A stretch of 64,000 nucleotides of DNA from Metaphire vulgaris (lineage: Eukaryota; Annelida; Clitellata; Crassiclitellata; Megascolecidae): NCBI GenBank assembly GCA_018105865.1, contig CM030848.1, forward strand, positions 6,862,301 to 6,926,300, read 5' to 3'. This document shows, in pieces, positions 54,101 to 63,595 of this stretch (positions are counted from its first letter, which is position 1; every line of letters starts with the position of its first letter). The position numbers and the translations under genes are program-made. Under the pieces are notes generated by a model. The model was not told the DNA's origin. It ran no database searches and saw nothing but the letters and a program-made list of their open reading frames with translations.

Positions 54101-55793
54101 GATTTCTTTGTAACATTATGTCTGTTATCGACAGAGTTCCTTTAAAGGCCCCATTTGGTATGGACGTTATTCTGTTGTTATTTAAGACAACTGAGACCGA
54201 TTTAAAGTTGTCGTATGCTTCGTCAGGGATGGTACTAATGCTATTTCCATCAAGAAACATATTGGCTAAAGCCGATTGTCGTTGAACAAAGTCAACTGGA
54301 AAGTTGATCAATTGGTTTCCAGTTAAGTAGATCGATCGGAGATTTGGAGAATCAATGAAGGTGTCTGCTGTGAATACCTGGATGAGATTGTTCGATAGCA
54401 TTACCTGCCTCAAAGCCGTAAGGTTTCTGAATGCATTTTTGGAGAGTGATATGATGGAATTTTGTTGGAGGTCAATTGTTACCAAGAAGCTGAGATTTGC
54501 AAAAATTCCGCTTTGTATTTCGCCTAGTCTGTTGCCCTTTAATGATATGCGATTTAATCTCTTGAGAGGCTCGAAACTACTTGGCTCAATGGTATCGATT
54601 AAATTGTCCGACAAATCCAGAATGGCGAGACTTCGCAGATAGCTGAAAGTGTCGTTTCGGATCACTTTTATACGGTTGCTTTGTATATTTAGCGTTGATA
54701 GAGAAGAGAGTCCATCGAAAACTGAACTTGGTAAGGAACTAATGAAATTTTGCTCCAGCGTTAAGGAGGTAATAGTCGTTTTATTGTGAAGCAATCCGAC
54801 TGGTAATGTTCGAATTCCGTTTTGAGTCAAATCCAATGTCAGTAACCTGTTCTGAAATGTCAGAAGATCCGCTGGTAAGGTTATTAAACAATTCCTCCCA
54901 AGTTTTAGTGTCGTCAGAGAGGATAGTCCCGCTAAAGTTTCAGCTCCGATGTAATTCAGATTATTTCTGGACAGATCCAAATTTGTAAGGCTGTTTAAAT
55001 TTCTGAAGAGTCCGGAATTGAGAGTGGATAACTGATTGCCGGTGAGAACTAGATTTCTTAGAGATGTTGTTGATTGAAAGACATCGGCGTCGATCGACGA
55101 AATGCGATTTTTACTTAGATCAAGGTAATTCAATCTATTCAGGTTGGCAAATACATTGTTTTTTATTTCCGAGAGACTGTTCGAGGGTAGTCGCAGTTCA
55201 CTGAGTGATGTCATTCGGCTGAATAGCGGTTCCGGTAGAACGTCTATTCGATTGTAAGACAGATCAAGCTTTGTGAGACGAATAAGATCAGAAAACACAT
55301 TGCCATCGAGATTCTGAATGTTATTATTTTCCAGATGTAGCTGCGTCATTTGAGTGAACCCCGCAAAGGTACGTGGCGCAATGGAACGTAGCAGGTTCTG
55401 ATCTAAGAAAACGGCATCAAGAGCGTCTGGTTTCAGTCCACGAAAGCCATCTTCGTCCAAACCTTTGATTCCGAGGCGGCTCAGAGTTAGAGTTCTAACC
55501 GAGAGTCCTTGAAAAGCGTGGGCCTGAATTTGTCGAATCCTAGTGTTCTCTTCAATCGACAGCCGACTGAAAAGATAGCTGGAAGCCCTAAAATCTGGAA
55601 CTGAGTCTATGACTCCGAGCTGAGCGCAAATGATCTGCAGGTTGGAGTACTGCTGAAGACAGTAGCATCCTGGATGATTGGTTGGACAATCATCATTCGA
55701 CTGTCCGCAAATCATGCAAACGATTTGCAGAAAGACGACCAACGCAAAATTAACATCGCTTGCACGATACTGTCTGTGTCGCTTGCACGCCAT
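51156..55793 (-). CDS. giant LRR protein with Ser/Thr-rich stalk, secreted
   Basis: A single open frame. I start it at the second ATG (55793, MACKRHRQYR), which has a good ATGG context and leads directly into a signal-like helix NFALVVFLQIVCMICG. The frame is open to an earlier ATG at 55847. An LRRNT-like cysteine cluster (CPTNHPGCYC) follows. Then come roughly 40-45 tandem 24-residue LRRs of the typical extracellular kind (L-L-L-N-I-F-L-L). An LRRCT (NCDCNMLWLRI...C...C) sits near residue 1170. About 380 residues rich in Ser, Thr and N-glycosylation sites end with KSAA and a stop. No transmembrane helix or clear GPI signal is present, so it appears secreted unless a 3' exon is missed. The architecture resembles chaoptin- or slit-like LRR ectodomains. 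It converges on the receptor gene and is partly duplicated at 9516-11801. Confidence 0.88.
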   Translation of the reverse strand: MACKRHRQYRASDVNFALVVFLQIVCMICGQSNDDCPTNHPGCYCLQQYSNLQIICAQLGVIDSVPDFRASSYLFSRLSIEENTRIRQIQAHAFQGLSVRTLTLSRLGIKGLDEDGFRGLKPDALDAVFLDQNLLRSIAPRTFAGFTQMTQLHLENNNIQNLDGNVFSDLIRLTKLDLSYNRIDVLPEPLFSRMTSLSELRLPSNSLSEIKNNVFANLNRLNYLDLSKNRISSIDADVFQSTTSLRNLVLTGNQLSTLNSGLFRNLNSLTNLDLSRNNLNYIGAETLAGLSSLTTLKLGRNCLITLPADLLTFQNRLLTLDLTQNGIRTLPVGLLHNKTTITSLTLEQNFISSLPSSVFDGLSSLSTLNIQSNRIKVIRNDTFSYLRSLAILDLSDNLIDTIEPSSFEPLKRLNRISLKGNRLGEIQSGIFANLSFLVTIDLQQNSIISLSKNAFRNLTALRQVMLSNNLIQVFTADTFIDSPNLRSIYLTGNQLINFPVDFVQRQSALANMFLDGNSISTIPDEAYDNFKSVSVVLNNNRITSIPNGAFKGTLSITDIMLQRNQITDIADNAFTEWRTEKITRLILNNNLLTTIRAEMFRGLRGLQELDLSNNKISFLNDNCFSALSALQILNLAGNRLVSLTPAVFTGIGSNALSLNLDSNNLTDSSLSSFALLQGLVSLVLNNNNIDQLYGIIDVPFVNLTNLELRSNNLTSLNANIFSHMPNLSTLDLGNNHLDSTALTAAQVLNNLEALKIDNNMIGNISVDITFKSALKNLDLSFNHIDSDVFLRLENINSLEELRLDGNQIGRFLDITANIRFPNLVVFSANNNSLIATDLLFLTGNPSLTKLYIDDNAIESVLPDIFLNKFNLNTISMSNNLLSFINASTFDGFEMSGKILNLSGNGITDIEPEALLNFVGLQHLDLSSNRLKRIALPTQMASLQVLRIDNNNLMEFPGGPWAFGASDYSVALTKLNVSNNRMTSMSNLTIYGDDNSGSGPILLLQGNQLKNIDGLVLIGVFAALDLKDNYIEDVPPQLIGRALDMTILDLSSNLLTDVPDTVCNASHAISYLIMSGNSIASVCHLNGIPDLSSNIETLDLSYNQLNYVLPTFWPFLGSALRNLNLSHNNLTTLNGTEVQTYCTELETLHLDGNTWNCDCNMLWLRITAAAVDVDWPVCSAPPANEGVPLECYAIDNCSFSQSTSLNERCNALTERASEFPPVTDDRQGSSESNEIISATWHSSNLSSTPDIQHSSKFTESILLGNLNNMSHSSAEENSESSTTNWEPTSTIASSNASIPVDQSRAGVNESQYKSNGSISFISTPIIPHDRTFLRTILDVESDFPSADVSTSLNATGSTVTSHDYSLPSNETQSSTFSVMLSSKKNTTMMNAEGTSPQAFYNASGASSLHSNMESPYSSSAFASSDTSSEVNHFDSTAAFGSGSNMTSDKISIPTTTPAPASPSSTTVFSFQDRFSNSTIMSVVQTVVTASLSNPSDGRANAKRTTPPIMNSRRSIVATTNLSLQNDSYLKAATQSTSGFNSTKSAA

Positions 55794-55849
55794 TATTTTC
55801 TCGCAGGAGCTCGATTGAAATAGTCCTCCACGTGAAAATTTAGGCAAAT

Positions 55850-56320
55850 GTCTTTTTTCATCTGCAGAAACGGTCTATTTGGTCAAGAGAATAAGTGTGA
55901 AATGGGCGCATAACTGTTTCTTGTGATCTTCACTGATTTTGCAGCCAAAGTAATTCACAAAGCAACGGAGCGATTCGAAAGGATGTTCAGTTCCTTCTGT
56001 ACTTGCGCGTCGGCTAAAATTGCAGCCATTGTTAATTAACGTTCCATCACCATCTGCATCGTACGCAATTAAAAGTAATATCCAAAGTCTGTCTATTTCC
56101 AAAGCCGACTATCTAGCATATTTTTCAACGCAGACACGTTTTAATCGCTTTGCTCCGAAATCCTGCTAGCACGTAGGCTGCGAAGCAGCTCTCTGCTAAT
56201 CAATTGCTCGCTCCGAAAGCAAGAAAGCCTAACGAAAGCGCTTTGGCCGACAGAGTATTGTATGAGCGTCGTTTGTGGAAATGCTGCTCTGTTCAATTGC
56301 TATAATAAGCTACCGAGGAC
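55850..56320. promoter_or_regulatory. probable upstream region of the LRR gene
   Basis: This is the interval upstream of the minus-strand LRR start. A small minus-strand frame (55875-56102) begins MEIDRLWILLLIAYDADG and could be an upstream ORF or a 5' exon, but no splice signal decides. No TATA box was convincingly placed. Confidence 0.3.
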
Positions 56321-56321
56321 C

Positions 56322-56447
56322 ATGAAAGCATCTGCCTTTCTGGCGCTTGCGTTGGTTTTCTGTTTCGGCTTGCCTATCTGTCGATCTTTCTGCTCGGTCA
56401 CGTATTTGCCAGGGTCGTTACATTTCCAAAATCTTGCGGTATCGTGA
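56322..56447 (+). CDS. possible signal-peptide first exon, unknown gene
   Basis: The ATG opens MKASAFLALALVFCFGLPIC, a textbook signal peptide, about 530 bp from and divergent to the LRR gene start. A GT follows the codons for RSFCS (CTCG|GTCACG) and could be a weak donor. Otherwise the frame stops after 41 codons. No downstream exon was recognised. Confidence 0.3.
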   Translation: MKASAFLALALVFCFGLPICRSFCSVTYLPGSLHFQNLAVS

Positions 56448-56584
56448 CGGCATCATCTTTGCATGCCAACAGTTGCTCGTTGCATTCTTGTCATTCGTCA
56501 CGAACATGCATGCATGCCAAGATCTTTGCAAAAGAATTTTAAACAGATGTCTATAAAATTGCTTGTTCTATTTCTATATCAGGC

Positions 56585-56587
<3 letters not shown>

Positions 56588-56644
<57 letters not shown>
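56588..56644. repeat. (GA)n(GACA)n microsatellite
   Basis: About 38 bp of GA repeats pass into several GACA units. Confidence 0.95.
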
Positions 56645-56645
<1 letters not shown>

Positions 56646-56649
56646 ATCG

Positions 56650-57354
56650 TTAGAAGAAAACATGTACGTCTGTAATTGCTTATAAATCAATTACAGTTCA
56701 ACCTTCTTTTCATATCCAGTGAGAAGCTTGGACTTAATATGGACACCGCTGTCATATTTGCCATTTAAAAATTAATACTAATTTAGTGGAGTGATGACAA
56801 CTTATTCTCGTTCTTTCTTGAGACAATAATGAATTTTACTGTCCAACTATTTTTTAAAATCTGTTCAGTATGATTAATTATCATTTGAACAATCATTCAG
56901 TAACAGATATTGACGGCATTATGGTGTTTTGTTGAGAGGCGATTAATCCCTCTATTGAAGCACTGGGTCTAAAATCCTACGTGCGTAGGTCTACCTGTCT
57001 AGTGCATTTATACGACACTTGGGTACTCGAAGCAGTGTTTTGTTGAAGCGCATTGTGTGCATTTCAGCAGTCACAATAACATATTTTCCATGTATAAAAA
57101 CCGAAGCCGATAGTATGCAAAATGACAGTATTTGGGACACCACTGTTATTTCGTCCATGTTTATTAGCAGTAGCCTACATCAACATGTAGTCATCTTTCC
57201 GACACGCTTATTGCGATGACAAAATAATAATTAATTGAATATTTGTTTACAACTTTTATGACGTTATCATAAGACATACACAAGTACATTTACGTAAAAA
57301 ATTCCGTCGTTTGTCTCGAGTGTGACCTATGAATTCACGTTTCTTCTACAGTTT
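56650..57354. other. AT-rich, nothing recognised
   Basis: No exon, element end or RNA gene could be supported. Confidence 0.35.
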
Positions 57355-57539
57355 CAGTGGCAGCCCCACATGAGGGGCCCGGGTGGCCCGTGCCCCCTAA
57401 TGAATACCTGGCCCTCAGTGGTCTCCCAGTTGGTGCCCTATACTTACTACTACATACTTATAAACAAATGGTTGGCCCCCATGCTTAGAAGTTGACACCC
57501 CAACGGCTCCCCACTTGCCAAATACTGGCGCCGCCACTG
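57355..57539. mobile_element. hAT-like MITE, CAGTGGC ends
   Basis: It begins CAGTGGCAGCCCC and ends GGCGCCGCCACTG. The flanks TACAGTTT and GAGAGTTT match at 6 of 8 bases. It is 185 bp long. Confidence 0.65.
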
Positions 57540-57845
57540 GAGAGTTTCATAGATGAGTGATGTTATGCAGAGATATCTGTACGATCCGTCAACTTTAAAA
57601 ATAGCAATGCAGAGATAAAGGCATATGTGAGTTATGTGGAAATTGTAGAAACTGTGTTCAGTGAAATTCAAATAATTCAAATGAGTGATACGTGCTCTGG
57701 TGCGGCTTTCATGTTTGCCCCATGCACTGTAGTTTCTATGGTTACTAAGACTGATGAGCTATCTAGTCTTGTGCAATATGGAATTTGTATCTATTGCATC
57801 TGTTGTAGCACTATCTAGTGTTATGCAATATAGATATCAGACATG

Positions 57846-58085
57846 TCGGAACGAATTTTCAGCAGGGGGTGCATTTTTCTCAAGATAAAAGTTCTGACAA
57901 GCAAAAGCACTAAAAGGTCGTCACTCTTTATCCTACCAAAACCCTGACGAGCAAAAAAGTCGTAATCCCTCTCTTTTTCTTCTATTAAAAAATCCTCACA
58001 AGCAAAAATTCAAAAAAACAACCTTATTTTTTCAGGAGGCGCACTGCACCCTCTGCACCCCCCCCCCACTTCCTACGAGCCTGAT
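57846..58085. mobile_element. MITE with three shared-motif copies
   Basis: The left part GTCGGAACGAATTTTCAGCA resembles 6577. Three successive variants of GACAAGCAAAAAAGGTCGTC lie at 57897, 57948 and 57989. The right part has GCACCCTCTGCACCCC. Boundaries are approximate. Confidence 0.55.
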
Positions 58086-58089
58086 GGAT

Positions 58090-59150
58090 ATTGTCAAAGA
58101 ACGTGCTTTTGCCGTAACGACACCTAGATCTCAAAGGCCCGCATTGGCAATACGATCAAAGAACCAATTGTCTCGTAGAGCGTGACATAAAGTATTTTTG
58201 ACTTGACGGTCTTCAAGTTCGCTAGTTTTTCTCTGCAAATGCGAACAGTGAAGAATGATACCAATATAAGGGTGAATATATCTTCATTATGAAGAGGACC
58301 CCACAAGACGATGAGTAGTGTAATAGCAACCTAGTCATTGGGCTATCAGTTACTCCCCATACACCCGCATAAAAACTTTCTCTCAGTGTATCCACTGCGC
58401 GTTATATGAAATGAATTAGAAAACAATCTACATTAAACCCGGTTTCCTTCCTACTCATGAATCGAATAAACCTATATACCTTATAGTATTAAGCAATTAT
58501 AAAATATGTAAAATTGCAAAGCAATTTTAAATATTTTATAATTGCACAGATGTCACGAGCTGATCCCTCAAAGTGCTATTTTAGTGCTAGTCCAAATCGA
58601 ATACTTCTATTAATTAATCGGCTTCACAAACAGTCATATTCATCTACGATTCTAAGATGAACAAAATAAAATAGATTTGCTAAAAATAATAAAAATTACT
58701 TCCAAATAAATAGCCTACCACAATCTCTCCGATTGCCTTTAATAGTGGCGACGTTCGTCAAAATACTTTCGGAAATTCTGTTGATGTGTCGATATCCTAT
58801 GCCTTTCCTGTGACGGTGTTTACTTGGTATTTTCAACTATTTTGACCTTGCTCAATTTTAATGTAGGCCTATCGCCTTCAGTCGGGACAACTTGTTATGT
58901 CATCTTGGGTACAATGGCCAGGGGAGTCGTAATTTCAAATGAGGCGACAGAGTAACATGAAAAACCTTTAAAGAAGGTGCACTCTATGCCTATAGGTCTG
59001 TGCTCCGATGTGATCCACAACTAGATTGAAGTCACCATGCTATTTAGGTGTACCAGAAATCTGTGGATATCAATGAAGACTATGTACCTATGTACTTGCA
59101 TTACATTTGGTAATTGGAGATTAAACTTCTATAATACAGTTTCAAAGTCG
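58090..59150. other. AT-rich, nothing recognised
   Basis: No coding exon was recognised. A short near-palindrome AAAATATGTAAAATTGCAAAG with its inverse TTTTAAATATTTTATAATTG lies at 58500-58550. Confidence 0.35.
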
Positions 59151-59338
59151 TTCAGCCATGCATGTCAAAATTACTATTGAGTATGGATCGATCATGGACT
59201 GGAAAGGGAGGTAGTGTGATCTAGAACACAAGTGAGCACTGAGCATGCATTTGCTTAGTAACTATTCTTTCAAGAATTTTCGATTTGATATAGGGCTATA
59301 GTTAGACAAGTCATCGGGGGGAAAAGATGGCTTTTTAA

Positions 59339-60265
59339 CAGAGATGTAGTACTTGGTACTTGTACTTGTACTCGAGTTGTACTCGAGTACAAATTTTTAG
59401 TACTTGTACTTGTACTTGTACTCGGAGGCCAGGTACTTGTACTTGTACTTGTACTCGGAGTTTTAGGAATGCAAGTACTTGTACTTGTACTTGTACTCGG
59501 AGGCCAGGTACTTGTACTTGTACTTGTACTTGAAGCATTGTGTACTTGCTACATCTCTGGCTACATGTACTTCAATGGTACCAGTAATGCTGTTCCTTTA
59601 GGCTAATGACAAGCACATCTTCACAGATGGCCAAGTATCTGGAACTCAACGAAATTTATGATGAAGCCACTGATACCATCGTATTTTGGAACAGTGAAGT
59701 TAATAGAAAGGAGTTCAACAGGCTGTATAATGCAGCCATTAATTAGAGACCTTAGAGTGCCTGCTTCTGGCGCACCAATTAAACACGTATTTAGCCAAGC
59801 TGGCTTGATCGCGAGACCGCATAGGTGGGTTAATATGACCGATGCAAGACTATCATCTCTATTTTTTAAGTGCAACTGTGATGATATTTAGATGCTAATA
59901 TCGTGTCAATTTTATTCGTGGTCGGACAAACTGTCCGAGGACAAAATGTCACGGACAAAATGTCATGTAGAAAATGTCATGGGGACAAAATGTCAGCGAA
60001 AAAAATGTCATTGTCAAAAATGTTGTACTAGTACTTGGAGGCCAGGTACTTGTACTTGTACTTGTACTCGGAGGCCAGGTACTTGTACTTGTACTCGGAG
60101 GCCAGGTACTTGTACTTGTACTTGTACTCGGAGGCCAGGTACTTGTACTTGTACTTGTACTCGGAGTTTTTGGAATGCAAGTACTTGTACTTGTACTTGT
60201 ACTCGGAGGCCAGGTACTTGTACTTGTACTTGTACTTGAAGCATTGTGTACTTGCTACATCTCTG
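59339..60265. mobile_element. deleted hAT transposon with transposase remnant
   Basis: The ends are CAGAGATGTAGTACTTG and GTACTTGCTACATCTCTG. The 8-bp duplication CTTTTTAA is exact (59331-59338 and 60266-60273). Both subterminal regions are arrays of GTACTTGTACTTG and ACTCGGAGGCCAG. The middle retains the C-terminus of a hAT transposase, so this is an internally deleted derivative of an autonomous element. Confidence 0.93.
59658..59891 (+). pseudogene. hAT transposase dimerisation-domain remnant
   Basis: The frame reads RVPASGAPIKHVFSQAGLIA and ARLSSLFFKCNCDD, the highly conserved hAT C-terminal dimerisation motif (VPASSAPVERVFS..G). Upstream, another frame reads FWNSEVNRKEFNRLYNAAIN, so a frameshift near 59741 breaks it. 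Transposase cuts and rejoins the element ends; this copy is non-functional. Confidence 0.9.
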
Positions 60266-60441
60266 CTTTTTAAGTAGTGGGTGAACAACTGCATTGGCGA
60301 ATGAAGAGGGGAACACCATTCGAGCAATGATAGATTTATAAGGTGTGTTGTTATTGGGTCCAAGATATCAAAACAATCTTTGAGAATTCGAGTCGGTAGG
60401 ACATCCAGGGTACACTGACTGGATAGCGAAGCATAGATCAT

Positions 60442-61227
60442 CTGGCGAACTCCATTTTAATTTTTGCTGCTTTTGCCACATGTTATTCATCGCTTAGACC
60501 TATAATTAACTGCTATATAAACTTTTAAAGGTATTTTTATACAAATAATCATGCTAAGTAATGCGCTCTTAGTATGGGCCTTGCCGCCTACATTGTACGA
60601 CAAGACCTAATATAGGAACATCAATAAAATTTAATATAATCTCAGTAGAAGGAACGCATATGTTAGGCATACGCGTTAATTCAGTCAGCTTTTCAAACAC
60701 GCTTCAGTGGTATGTCGCTATTTCCAATTAGATTCTATTTCTTTTTTAAATGTCTCGAAGCGATTGTGGAATAATGCCACTCGACTAAAGAGAGCAGGAT
60801 CGCTCGTCAAAGTTAATCCTCCGATTGTTCATTGGACAAACGGTCGATAGACGTTTCTGATTCAAAGCAAGCTCTGAAATCTCTCGCATAACAATGACAT
60901 TCTATGACAGTTTTTTTTGCGACAGCGTCGCATCCCTCCCTTACTTACCACTGGGTGACTTATATAGGAATTTCCTCTAGCCTCCGTTCGCCGTGTGTAG
61001 GTCTCGGACATCAGATGCGTCATTTCAAATGTATGCGGTCTCGTCTCTTACCCGCCTGTTATTGCAGAGAAGAAGACTTAGATCGAGGTCTTTTCAAAGC
61101 ATTGCAATGCTGTTTACGGTCTAAAAACAGTCCATAACTTTCGAACCTGGCCTAAGTTGACATAATATTGGGAAGGTAAACGTAAGATGTCGATCAACAG
61201 ACTCGACACCCGTCGTAATGCCGAGGG
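60442..61227. other. non-coding, nothing recognised
   Basis: The plus-strand frame 60904-61137 has no recognisable domain and no splice context. No repeat boundaries were found. Confidence 0.35.
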
Positions 61228-61465
61228 CAGAGATGTCCATGGGTCCATATTTTAGAACCCAATCCAACCCAACCCATAAAATCTCCAACCAAACCCAACC
61301 CATGCCGGTAATAGAGTTACTTGACCCAACCCAACCCAGCCCACCGTAACACAATTACAATTTCTTAAACCATGACTTGTTTCGAACCCAACCCAACCCA
61401 CCATTAATATAGAAAAGTATTATCCAACCCAACCCATGGGTTAGCCCAACCAATGGACATAACTG
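61228..61465. mobile_element. hAT-like MITE, CAGAGATGTCCATGGGT family
   Basis: It begins CAGAGATGTCCATGGGTCC and ends CCAATGGACATAACTG. The flanks GCCGAGGG and GTTGAGGG match at 6 of 8 bases. AACCCAACCC runs lie inside. It is a short relative of 48102-48749. Confidence 0.75.
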
Positions 61466-61539
61466 GTTGAGGGTTCAGCGCCGTCGGTTTTTATGGCATC
61501 GGTTGAATAAAGGCGGGGGCGGAAGATGTCAGAGTCGGT

Positions 61540-61655
61540 TACGTGCTGGAGCGTCAGGCTAACGGAGCGGGTTCAAGCCCCGTTAGTGTCCCTAGTGGAT
61601 TTCACAACGGCAGTAATGCCTTCTAAGTAACATTAAAATCATGAGAGGTTCGGCC
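61540..61655 (+). mobile_element. tRNA-derived SINE
   Basis: GTGCTGGAGCGTCAGGCTAA, B-box GGGTTCAAGCCC and the tail AGTGGATTTCACAACGGCAG then TGCCTTCTAAGT...AAAATCATG. It is the same family as 26309-26428. Confidence 0.8.
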
Positions 61656-61684
61656 GGATACCTACCACTGATAATAATGGAAGG

Positions 61685-61883
61685 TAGAATATAAGGAATA
61701 AGGGGAAGGGGCGACCAAGAAGAAGCTGGATGGACGACATCTGTGACTGGACAAACACAAAGAACCACGGAGCCTTAAAAAGAGCAGCAGAAGATAGAGA
61801 GAAATGGAGGAAAATGACTGTCAATCCTCTGATAGAGGACGACACGTAAAGAAGAAGACGACGAATAAGAATAAGAATAAGAA

Positions 61884-61914
<31 letters not shown>

Positions 61915-61941
61915 AAGAAGAAGAAGAAGAAGAAGAAGAAC
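61685..61941 (+). mobile_element. LINE 3' end with (GAATAA/GAA)n tail
   Basis: The plus strand reads GRPRRSWMDDICDWTNTKNH, RAAEDREKWRKM and NPLIEDDT before a stop. This is the conserved C-terminus of RTE/CR1-type LINEs. It is followed directly by an AATAAG/AAG microsatellite (61863-61941) that probably began as the 3' tail. Confidence 0.85.
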
Positions 61942-61944
61942 TTA

Positions 61945-63595
61945 TTCACAGCCGAGTTGACTGGGTGAGCGCCTGGGGCAGAAACATCCGAAATGATTAT
62001 GCCGTGACTCTGATTTGAAGCCCGGACCTAACGAACGACTGTCCAGGTCGTTAATCTTTAGAAGTTTAGACCATCAAATCACTTTGAAATTGAAAACAGT
62101 GTCAACTTTTTGAAAAAGCCCAGATTGCGTCCTATAAAAATCCCAGAAAACCCAGCAGTGCTCACATCACCACGACACGCGATTCCAGTCAATGTTTTGA
62201 AAAAAAGATCGCGCCCTATTAAAGAAACCCAGAAAATCCCAGCAGTGCTCACAACTTCACAAGAATTGGCTGAAACTTTCCAATAAGAAAATTTTAAATT
62301 AAATTACTATTAGAAATGTACTAATATACGCTGCTAACTAAACTAATATAACTGTTAACTTTAAGTCAAAGCGTATTTAATTTCTTATTTTTTATACACG
62401 TGGCTCGACGTGGGTTGGTAAGGCCTACACTACTCATACCAAAACCCAAGATATTATTCATATACGTATCTAACTAACCACTGAATTCCGTTTACTCCTC
62501 AAATCAACAGTCAAATGAGTCACATCCTAAGACTCCAAATACCAAAGATTCCAAAATAATGTATTTTCAAGAACTTAAAAAACATATTCCGCAAAAAAGC
62601 CCAGATACCCAGACGAGGGCCAAGAAACCCAGATCTGGGAAAAAACCTAACACTGGCATCACTGGTTGTGAAGGCTGACAATAAACCGTTTTACGATAAT
62701 TATTGTTTATTAAGCATGGCCAAAGACATCGTGTGAACTATTTTTAAGATCATCCGAATATTTAACCCAACTAAAAACCCCGCAAAAACTTAATTTCACG
62801 GAACATTTATCAACAGCGGACGCACTGCACTTGATTAGTTTGCTCGTTGGAATAACTTGCAAAGACTACGACAGAGAATTAAGAATTCTTGCACCGATGG
62901 AGTTTCTTGCACGCTCAAAAGCAAGAAAACATGTTAGCACACCTGACACGGCATTTCTGTTTTTAGAGCCAAATGCGCACTTCAGTCACGACTAAGACTT
63001 ATTGTTGCCAACGTTCCGTGTCTAAATATACCTACAGATCTCTATGTCCCCGCCGGTGAGGTTGTAGGTGGGCTCAGAATTCTTAAAGGGCTTTCACCTG
63101 CCACTGTAATATGTCGAGTGCACTGTTCGCTAAGCAATTTTTGCGTTACTAGTGCCGTTATCAATTATTACGTCAAAGCATTACAGGTTAAAAAATTACA
63201 TTACATTTTAAAAATCTTAGACAAAACCACCCAGGCAATGAACTCTGTTACGATAGAAAAGTAATAAATTTTACTGAATTTCTGTTACTAAATCAACATC
63301 AGAAACTGGACCACACAAGAAGGACCATCTGAAGAACTTATAAAAAATCGTACGATACTGAAATATCACTTCAACAATCAACAGTGGCGACGAAAAACCA
63401 ATTAAATTTGCTAATTGAATTCGAATTGCACTTCTAATGGTTAGCAGTATGTAACTTCATTTAAGGCATTATTTTGCAGTTGCACTTTTACCAAATTATA
63501 CATAAAATCTCAAGCGGGAGGTATAAAAATCTTGCAAATGTTTCCCAGGTTGAGAAAATGCTTATGCGTCCACTAGCTCATATTGTGCATAAACC
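61945..63595. other. non-coding, nothing recognised
   Basis: Two imperfect copies of a phrase containing CCCAGAAAA...CCCAGCAGTGCTCACA lie at 62145 and 62225. Otherwise no gene, RNA or bounded element was supported. Confidence 0.35.

Larger units (their letters stand above)
59160..60441 (-). mobile_element. LINE RT fragment, split by a hAT insertion
   Basis: On the minus strand 60441-60266 reads CTLDVLPTRILKDCFDILDP and ends at PLLKK in a second frame. After the hAT element the reading resumes at 59330 with PSFPPDDLSNYSPISN. Together they match the L2/CR1/Rex-type RT motif LLKKPSLDPDDLSNYRPISN. The LINE was already present when the hAT landed. Confidence 0.85.

Noticed and set aside
54355..54642. 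Plus-strand frames within 51238-54988
   Set aside because: Shadows of the minus-strand LRR gene with no domains.
59335..60441. Long open frames made of CTCTRRPGT, VQVQV or YKYKYL repeats
   Set aside because: They come from the GTACTTG subterminal arrays of the hAT element and are open in all frames because of the repeat.
61540..61600. Functional tRNA gene
   Set aside because: Shares its whole sequence and tail with the minus-strand copy at 26309, so it is a dispersed SINE.
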